Part shown: positions 58,487 to 64,000 of the stretch, in pieces
How the letters are laid out: each line of letters opens with the position of its first letter
How positions within the stretch are numbered: the first letter of the stretch is position 1
Source: Pseudomonas sp. ICMP22404
GTDB taxonomy: Bacteria > Pseudomonadota > Gammaproteobacteria > Pseudomonadales > Pseudomonadaceae
Direction: 5' to 3'
Assembly: GCF_006227205.1 (NCBI RefSeq)
Contig: NZ_VCNG01000011.1
Coordinates: 1 to 64,000 of the forward strand
DNA length: 64,000 bases
Notes under the pieces: generated by a model
The model's input: only the letters and a program-made list of their open reading frames with translations
What the model was told of the DNA's origin: nothing
Databases searched by the model: none
Position numbers and translations under genes: made by a program

Positions 58487-61057
58487 TTAGATCCGTGTCT
58501 TCAATGCATAGAGTAAATCCAATGCCCGGCGTGGTGTCAGGTCGTCCAGGTCGAGCTTGGCCAGTTCATCGAGTACGGGATGGGGCAGGCTGGCGAACAG
58601 GTCGCTTTGCTGCGGTACGGCCGGTTTGCCTTTGCTCGGGCGCGGTGTTTCATGGGGCAGGCTGGAGGTTTCCAGGCGGCTCAGGTGCTCGCGGGCGCGG
58701 CTGATCACCTCGGCTGGCACGCCCGCCAGTTGTGCCACTGCCAGGCCGTAGCTCTGGCTGGCCGGGCCGGGCAGCACATGGTGCAGGAACACGATACGTT
58801 CGTTGTGCTCGGTGGCGTTGAGGTGGACGTTGGCCACCAGCGGCTGGCTTTCCGGCAGCACCGTCAGCTCGAAATAATGGGTGGCGAACAGCGTGTAGGC
58901 CCGCAGGTGTGCCAGGCGTTCGGCCGCAGCCCAGGCCAGCGACAGGCCGTCGAAGGTACTGGTGCCACGCCCGACTTCGTCCATCAGCACCAGGCTGCGT
59001 TCGGTGGCGTTGTGCAGGATGTTGGCGGTTTCGCTCATTTCCACCATGAAGGTGGAGCGCCCGCCAGCCAGGTCGTCGCTGGAGCCGATCCGGGTGAATA
59101 TCCGGTCGACCAGGGACAATTCGCAGCTGGCCGCTGGCACGAAGCTGCCAATGTGGGCCAGCAGCACGATCAGTGCGGTCTGGCGCATGTAGGTGGATTT
59201 ACCGCCCATGTTCGGACCGGTGATCACCAGCATGCGGGTGTTGTCGTCCAGGCTCAGGTCGTTGGCCACGAACGGGGTGGTCAGTACCTGCTCGACCACC
59301 GGGTGACGACCCTGGCTGATGCGCATACACGGTTCGCTGACGAAGCGCGGGCAGTTGAGGTCCAGATTCAGCGCGCGCTCGGCCAGGTTGCTCAGCACGT
59401 CCAGCTCCGCCAGGGCGGCAGCGGTGTCCTGCAGGGGCGGCAGTTGGCTGATCAGGTCTTCGAGCAGCGCCTCGTAGAGCATCTTCTCCCGGGCCAGGGC
59501 GCGGCTCTTGGCCGACAGCGCCTTGTCTTCGAAGGCCTTGAGTTCCGGGGTGATGAAGCGTTCGGCACCTTTGAGCGTCTGGCGACGAACGTAGTCGGCC
59601 GGTGCTTGTTCGGCTTGTTTGCTCGGCAACTCGATGAAGTAGCCGTGGATGCGGTTGTAGCCGACCTTGAGGTTGCTCAGGCCAGTACGGGCTTTTTCCC
59701 GGGCTTCGAGATCGATCAGGAACTGGCCGGCGTTTTCGCTCAGGGCTTGCAGCTCGTCGAGCTCGGCGTCATAGCCGGTTTTCAACACGCCACCGTCACG
59801 GATAACGGCGGGCGGGTTATCGATGATGGCTTTTTCCAGCAACGCGGCCAGGTCCGGGTAGGTGCTGGTGATGCGTGCCAGTTGTTGCAGGTGCGGAGCT
59901 TCGAGGTCGGTCATCGCCATCTGGAGTTCCGGCAGCGCACCGAGGGCGTCGCGTAGGCGCGCCAGATCCCGTGGGCGAGCGTTGCGCAAGCCGATGCGCG
60001 CGAGGATCCGCTCGATGTCACCGATTTCCTTGAGCTGCGGTTGCAACTGCTCGAAGCGATAGCGATCCAGCAGGCAGGTAATGGAGGTCTGTCGCGCCAG
60101 CAACACTGTCAGATCCCGCAGGGGACGGTTCAGCCAACGTGTCAGCAGCCGGCTGCCCATGGCGGTCTGGCAACGATCGACCACCGACTGCAAGGTGTTG
60201 TCCCGTCCACCGGCCAGGTTGGTGTCCAACTCCAGATTGCGCCGGCTCGCCCCGTCCAGCACCACCGTGTCGTCCAGGCGCTCGTGGCGCAAGCTGCGCA
60301 AATGGGGCAGGGCGGTGCGTTGGGTTTCCTTGGCGTAGGCCAACAAGCAACCGGCGGCACCGATGGCCAGGGTCAGGTTTTCGCAACCGAAGCCCTTGAG
60401 GTCTTGGGTGGAAAATTGCTGGCAGAGACTTTTCAGCGCCGAGTCGCGCTCGAAATCCCACGGCGCCCGACGTCGAACGCCACGGCGTTTTTCTGCCGGC
60501 AGGTCCTTGGGCCAGTCGTCGGGAATCAACAGCTCCACTGGGTTGACCCGCTCCAGTTCCGCCAATAGGTTTTCCCAGCCCTTGATCTCCAGCACCGAGA
60601 AATTGCCACTGGTGATGTCCAGCACCGCCAGGCCGAACAGGCGCTCGTCCCCCAGCACGGCGGCAATCAGATTGTCCCGGCGCTCATCCAGCAACGCCTC
60701 ATCACTGACCGTGCCCGGCGTAATGATGCGCACCACTTGCCTTTCTACCGGCCCCTTGCTGGTGGCCGGGTCACCGACCTGCTCGCAAATCACCACCGAC
60801 TCACCGAGCTTGACCAGTTTCGCCAAGTAACCTTCCGCCGCGTGGTAAGGAATCCCACACATCGGAATCGCCATGCCCGCCGATTGCCCACGCGCCGTCA
60901 GGGTGATGTCCAACAGCTTGGCGGCCTTCTTCGCGTCCTCGTAGAAGATCTCGTAGAAGTCGCCCATGCGATAGAACATCAACTGATCGGGGTGCTGATT
61001 CTTCAGGCGCCAGTACTGCTGCATCATTGGGGTGTGGCTGGAAACGTCGGTATTCAA
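58487..61057 (-). CDS. mutS: DNA mismatch repair protein MutS
   Basis: MutS recognises mismatches and recruits MutL. The 856-aa protein shows the mismatch wedge Phe34-x-Glu36 in FYRMGDFYEIFYEDA, the lever/clamp domains, Walker A as TGPNMGGKSTYMRQTALI (about residue 614), Walker B as SLVLMDEVGRGTSTFDG, and the C-terminal SQSYGLAVAQLAGVP. The start appears to be TTG at 61057 (reading NTDVSSHTPMMQQYWRLK); the first in-frame ATG is 10 codons later at MMQQYW. The gene ends the core region; accessory genes follow on plus. Confidence 0.97.
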   Translation of the reverse strand: MNTDVSSHTPMMQQYWRLKNQHPDQLMFYRMGDFYEIFYEDAKKAAKLLDITLTARGQSAGMAIPMCGIPYHAAEGYLAKLVKLGESVVICEQVGDPATSKGPVERQVVRIITPGTVSDEALLDERRDNLIAAVLGDERLFGLAVLDITSGNFSVLEIKGWENLLAELERVNPVELLIPDDWPKDLPAEKRRGVRRRAPWDFERDSALKSLCQQFSTQDLKGFGCENLTLAIGAAGCLLAYAKETQRTALPHLRSLRHERLDDTVVLDGASRRNLELDTNLAGGRDNTLQSVVDRCQTAMGSRLLTRWLNRPLRDLTVLLARQTSITCLLDRYRFEQLQPQLKEIGDIERILARIGLRNARPRDLARLRDALGALPELQMAMTDLEAPHLQQLARITSTYPDLAALLEKAIIDNPPAVIRDGGVLKTGYDAELDELQALSENAGQFLIDLEAREKARTGLSNLKVGYNRIHGYFIELPSKQAEQAPADYVRRQTLKGAERFITPELKAFEDKALSAKSRALAREKMLYEALLEDLISQLPPLQDTAAALAELDVLSNLAERALNLDLNCPRFVSEPCMRISQGRHPVVEQVLTTPFVANDLSLDDNTRMLVITGPNMGGKSTYMRQTALIVLLAHIGSFVPAASCELSLVDRIFTRIGSSDDLAGGRSTFMVEMSETANILHNATERSLVLMDEVGRGTSTFDGLSLAWAAAERLAHLRAYTLFATHYFELTVLPESQPLVANVHLNATEHNERIVFLHHVLPGPASQSYGLAVAQLAGVPAEVISRAREHLSRLETSSLPHETPRPSKGKPAVPQQSDLFASLPHPVLDELAKLDLDDLTPRRALDLLYALKTRI

Positions 61058-61677
61058 AGGCTTTAGCTCTATCTGTCCATTTGACTCGGGGCAAGTTTCT
61101 AATACTACAGGGATTTTTTCGGGATTGCCGAAGGCTTGGCTATGTCGCGTTTCGCGAAGGCGCAGGTAACGCGCTGTTATCTTAGCTCCGGTGTGGTTGC
61201 CAAGTTGCTACGTATTTTATTGCCCTGTTTGTCGGTATTGGTGAGTGACTGCGCGGAGGTCTTGCAGCGTTACACCGATGACTCCAGCGGCAGTGCCGTT
61301 GCGCTTGAACGCACAGATGTTTGCACAACCTGCTCGCAACTCTCTGTGGGAGTATACGTTGCTGGCAATTTCACGGAAATTTCTCGTGGAAATCTCGCCG
61401 CCTTGCTGGCGCCCGGAGGAGGTTTTTTTGCAGCGCTTCCCCCGCAGTCAACCTACGGGAAGGTGACCAGATAACCGAGCGGGGGGCATTCCTGGGGAAC
61501 TGAAACCTAGTGAAACATTTTGGGCTGATGTATCCTCGGCGCACAGTCGTCAAGTGCTCAACCTAGGGTTTCATGCCTTGTGCAGTGCTCTGTCGGCGGA
61601 GTTTCGAGTTGATGCATGGGTGAGGACGCACCTTGCGGCAGTGCTTCAACTCTTTCATCTATCCAGGAAGGGTGAGA
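61058..61677. other. Intergenic region between mutS and the O-antigen-like gene
   Basis: This 620-bp stretch separates divergent genes. It contains possible promoter elements (TTGACT at 61081 with TACTAC at 61103), one doubtful 110-codon frame (61142-61474), and a degenerate REP half (TGTGGGAGTATACG near 61345). No RNA gene or transposase relic was recognised. Confidence 0.5.
61142..61474 (+). CDS. Doubtful small hypothetical protein
   Basis: An open frame of 110 codons starts MSRFAKAQVTRCYLSSGVVA, has one modest hydrophobic stretch (LLRILLPCLSVLVSDCAEVL) and five Cys residues. I recognise no family, the ATG has no clear ribosome site, and part of it covers a decayed REP. It may be noise or a remnant from the accessory insertion; it is listed because nothing else explains the stretch. 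Confidence 0.2.
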   Translation: MSRFAKAQVTRCYLSSGVVAKLLRILLPCLSVLVSDCAEVLQRYTDDSSGSAVALERTDVCTTCSQLSVGVYVAGNFTEISRGNLAALLAPGGGFFAALPPQSTYGKVTR

Positions 61678-63066
61678 ATGTCTGTTTCCCAAAAGGTAAA
61701 TTCTATAAATATGAAGTTCGATGGCAGTGTGTTCGTGCCCATCATTGGCGCTGCTATGTCTCTGCCAATAGTTATGTTTTCACTGATGGGGTACGACATT
61801 AACCCGGCCTTTCTGCTCGCACCGCTCATCGGAATTGCGTTCCTGATGAGTTTCGGTCGTACAAGCATTGCTTACCTGTCTGCGATGACGCTTGGGCTGG
61901 TTTCGATCTTTGTCGCGAATAAAATTTCGCCTGACGGAGAAGTGGTTAAGCATATATTGTCATTAGTGCTGATTATGTTTGCGCCGTCGTTCCTGTTCCT
62001 TGGGAAGTATGTGTCAAAAAGTAATGATATTTCTAAGGTGTTCTTTTGGTTGTCGCTGTTCTCTGCCATTTTCCTCATCGTCGTTACTGTCCGAATACTC
62101 TACCTTGAACAGAACGTTCGGATTTATATCGGTCCGAGTGGGTTTGCGGCGATGAATGTCGAGTTCCTCGGGCTTCCTGTATTCGCAACGTTTGGAGTCT
62201 TGAGCCTTGCGCACCTGTTGTGCTTGCAGGCGATGATCCTGTGCGGAACGATTATCGGTGGCAAATCCTCCAAGCCTGTTATGGCGCTGCTATGGGTAGC
62301 GTTGTTCTGTGCGTTTTTTCTGATCACTGGCAGCGATTCTCGAAGCGCCCAAATCCTGCAGGTGTGGATTCTTGGATCGGTAGTCATCTATGCGCTCCGG
62401 CACTCGGCCGCCCGGCGTATTTGCGGCGCGGTCATCCTTGCCATGTTGCTGGCTTTGGTTATGACGTACGTGAGGGGAGCGAGCGAAAGCCGTCTGGTAA
62501 CTTCTATCCAAGCGCTGTCCGAGGAAACTGGGGGTTCCGGTGGAGCTAGTGAAAAAGCAGATTCCCACCAAGCGCTGTCCGAGGAAACTGGAGTTTCCGG
62601 TGGAGCTAGTAGAAAAGCTGACTCCCGGAACCTGGTGAAACAGGCCGACCAATTCGCAACTGGTCGCGTTGAGCTCGCTATTGCTGGCGTTAAGGAAGTT
62701 TTGACAAGTCCGCTCATCGGCAACGGTTTTGGGGGGTATGGTCGGTACTCCACCGAGGGAATGACGCCTGGCTTAGAAGCAAACAGCTCGACCCACGTTT
62801 ATTACCTGACTCTGTTATGGAAGGGCGGGCTGATCTTCTTCATTCCATTTGGGACAATGATCTTTCTAAATCTGAAATCCGCCATAACGGGTAGCAAATC
62901 CGTCGAGCGGTCAGCTGAACAATTCTTTGCATGGGGCACCGTGTTGATGGCGTTCGGACCAATGGCCATGGCCTGGGATATCTTGATCGTGCCGAGTGCT
63001 GGGGCTCTGGCTTTCTTCCTGTTCGGCTTGCTCGGTGGTCTGAAGAGTCGGACGAAAGCAATTTAA
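61678..63066 (+). CDS. O-antigen polymerase/ligase-like membrane protein
   Basis: The 462-aa protein has about 10-12 hydrophobic helices, and the segments conserved in the Wzy/WaaL superfamily are visible: TGSDSRSAQILQVWI after a TM helix, then in the large periplasmic loop GRVELAIAGVKEVLTSPLIG and NGFGGYGRYS, and SSTHVYYLTLLWKGGLIFF at the next TM. GGAAGGG lies before ATG 61678. Residues 278-317 are a 20-residue segment duplicated in tandem. The gene looks A+T-richer than its neighbours, with different codon use, suggesting acquisition. Polymerase and ligase activities cannot be told apart by sequence. Confidence 0.8.
   Translation: MSVSQKVNSINMKFDGSVFVPIIGAAMSLPIVMFSLMGYDINPAFLLAPLIGIAFLMSFGRTSIAYLSAMTLGLVSIFVANKISPDGEVVKHILSLVLIMFAPSFLFLGKYVSKSNDISKVFFWLSLFSAIFLIVVTVRILYLEQNVRIYIGPSGFAAMNVEFLGLPVFATFGVLSLAHLLCLQAMILCGTIIGGKSSKPVMALLWVALFCAFFLITGSDSRSAQILQVWILGSVVIYALRHSAARRICGAVILAMLLALVMTYVRGASESRLVTSIQALSEETGGSGGASEKADSHQALSEETGVSGGASRKADSRNLVKQADQFATGRVELAIAGVKEVLTSPLIGNGFGGYGRYSTEGMTPGLEANSSTHVYYLTLLWKGGLIFFIPFGTMIFLNLKSAITGSKSVERSAEQFFAWGTVLMAFGPMAMAWDILIVPSAGALAFFLFGLLGGLKSRTKAI
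62508..62627 (+). repeat. 60-bp tandem duplication within the O-antigen-like gene
   Basis: Units 62508-62567 and 62568-62627 start CCAAGCGCTGTCCGAGGAAA and differ at only a few bases, encoding IQALSEETGGSGGASEKADS and HQALSEETGVSGGASRKADS. The period of 60 keeps frame. Confidence 0.9.
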
Positions 63067-63443
63067 CCGGCTATATTTTTTCGGCCCGGCATCGATTTTC
63101 GGTGTCGGGCTAGGCCCGGCAGGAATGGAAAAGTACATCGGTAGTCCATTGTTTCTTTAAAGGGGGAGTGTTCCGTCGGCAGAACGCCGGGGAGGACTGG
63201 CAAGGTGTCTAGAGCCCTCTCGATCTTGCCCACGAGGCTCTCCGCTTTGTGATGCCTGACCTTCCTTGGTTTTCTTCGCTCAGGACATTGCGAGGATTGA
63301 ATTCAACCGGTCAATGGCTCAGATGTGGGAGTTTGGAGCCGTTATGCAGTTCCAAGCTCCCTCGCCACAATGGACCTAGCAGAACGCGTTTTATGCATTT
63401 TTATGCAAATCAGCATTTGTGTTCAGCAAAAAGAACAAGCATC
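63067..63443. other. Intergenic region before the repressor
   Basis: This 377-bp gap holds a GC-rich hairpin at 63084-63110 (GCCCGGCATCGA with TCGGTGTCGGGC, wobble pairs included; no T run after it), a degenerate REP remnant near 63324 (ATGTGGGAGTTTGGAGCC), and an A+T-rich repeat cluster at 63391-63420. I see no gene. Confidence 0.5.
63391..63420. promoter_or_regulatory. Candidate repressor operators
   Basis: TTATGCA occurs at 63391 and 63401 (again at 63451, inside the gene start). GCAT-TTTT-ATGC (63395-63406) and CAAAT-CAGC-ATTTG (63407-63419) are overlapping dyads 25-50 bp before the repressor start, as expected for CI/PrtR-type autoregulation. No consensus is known to me for this protein. 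Confidence 0.45.
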
Positions 63444-64000
63444 ATGCGCATTATGCAAAAACGCAACGTTTCTACCGTATTAAGAGCATTGCTCGATCAG
63501 CACGGGATCTCCCCCACGGAGCTTCACCGGCGTACCGGCGTGCCTCAATCCACCCTCTCGCGGATCCTCAGCGGCAAGATCGTCGACCCTTCGGATAAAC
63601 ACATCTCGAAGATTGCCGAATACTTCGCCGTGAGCACCGACCAGTTGCGCGGGCGCGCCGATGTTGCGCCTGCCGGCAACAGCCGCCGCGACGAGCCGCA
63701 TTCCGAACTCAAGGACATAAGCCTGTGGGACGACGATACCCCTGTCGAAGAAGACGAGGTGTCGGTTCCTTTTCTGCGTGAGGTTGAATTGGCCGCTGGA
63801 TCAGGAAGATTCGTCATCGAGGAAAGCGAGCGCTCCAGCCTGCGCTTTGGCAAGCGCAGCCTGCGTCATAACGGCGTGCAGTTCGACCAGGCCAAATGCG
63901 TGACGGTGCGTGGCAACAGCATGTTGCCGGTGCTGCGCGACGGGGCTACGGTCGGGGTGAACGCGGGCAAATGCGGGATCGGCGACATCGTCGACGGTGA
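63444..64000 (+). CDS. CI/PrtR-like repressor with S24 peptidase domain (partial)
   Basis: The gene runs off the window after 185 codons. The N-terminal XRE helix-turn-helix is RTGVPQSTLSRILSGKIVDP; after an acidic linker comes a LexA/CI-type S24 domain with the Ala-Gly cleavage site in REVELAAGSGRF and the nucleophile Ser in VRGNSMLPVLRDG. Such repressors are inactivated by RecA after DNA damage and control pyocin/tailocin or prophage genes. The position next to mutS is a known tailocin site in fluorescent pseudomonads. A second Met at codon 4 could be the start; neither has a good ribosome site. The catalytic Lys lies beyond the end. Confidence 0.88.
   Translation, partial: MRIMQKRNVSTVLRALLDQHGISPTELHRRTGVPQSTLSRILSGKIVDPSDKHISKIAEYFAVSTDQLRGRADVAPAGNSRRDEPHSELKDISLWDDDTPVEEDEVSVPFLREVELAAGSGRFVIEESERSSLRFGKRSLRHNGVQFDQAKCVTVRGNSMLPVLRDGATVGVNAGKCGIGDIVDG

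Noticed and set aside
63084..63110. Terminator for the O-antigen-like gene
   Set aside because: The hairpin is good, but no T run follows on either strand, so I note it as a hairpin only.

Overview
The window comes from a Pseudomonas chromosome, most likely the P. fluorescens species complex. The evidence is gene order (rseP-bamA-skp-lpxD-fabZ-lpxA-lpxB-rnhB-dnaE-accA-tilS-pyrG-kdsA-eno-ftsB-ispD; ispF-truD-surE-pcm-nlpD-rpoS-rsmZ-fdxA-mutS), high G+C, and many palindromic GTGGGAG...CTCCCAC repeats of the REP/REPIN type typical of that group. Apart from the two ends it is core chromosome with small housekeeping operons.

Layout. 1-426 is a tandem repeat array. 427-5328 holds a TetR repressor divergent from a two-gene RND efflux operon. 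5593-9253 (minus) carries a DUF4197 exported protein, a YbaY-type lipoprotein and plsB; a cold-shock gene follows on plus. 9838-22446 is mostly minus strand and holds rlmA-dapE, csdA-csdE (with tcdA opposite), dapD, an ArsC-like reductase, a decayed antitoxin gene, dapC, glnD and map. Three genes of the succinylase branch of lysine/diaminopimelate synthesis (dapE, dapD, dapC) therefore lie within about 8 kb, but in separate units.

22877-49147 is plus strand: rpsB-tsf, pyrH-frr-uppS-cdsA-dxr-rseP-bamA-skp-lpxD-fabZ-lpxA-lpxB-rnhB, dnaE, accA, tilS, pyrG-kdsA-eno, and ftsB-ispD. Together these cover translation, isoprenoid and undecaprenyl carrier supply, phospholipid and lipid A synthesis, outer-membrane protein assembly, DNA replication and fatty-acid initiation. 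49281-52333 is a glutathione-dependent formaldehyde detoxification module (LysR regulator, frmA, fghA). 52377-57490 runs ispF-truD-surE-pcm-nlpD-rpoS, with a PsrA-type operator inside nlpD. Downstream of rpoS lies the small RNA RsmZ of the Gac/Rsm pathway, then fdxA and mutS on minus.

The right end (about 61-64 kb) is accessory. After mutS come an A+T-richer O-antigen polymerase/ligase-like membrane protein gene with an internal 60-bp duplication, and then the 5' part of a CI/PrtR-like repressor with an S24 peptidase domain. The mutS-cinA interval is a known site of tailocin/prophage clusters in fluorescent pseudomonads, so the window probably stops at the entrance of one. The most interesting observations are the O-antigen gene beside that repressor, repeats that supply the 3' coding ends of rnhB and csdE, terminator-like hairpins fused to gene starts or stops (ispF, dnaE, kdsA), and the frameshifted antitoxin gene. 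All calls were made by reading the sequence; no database search was run.
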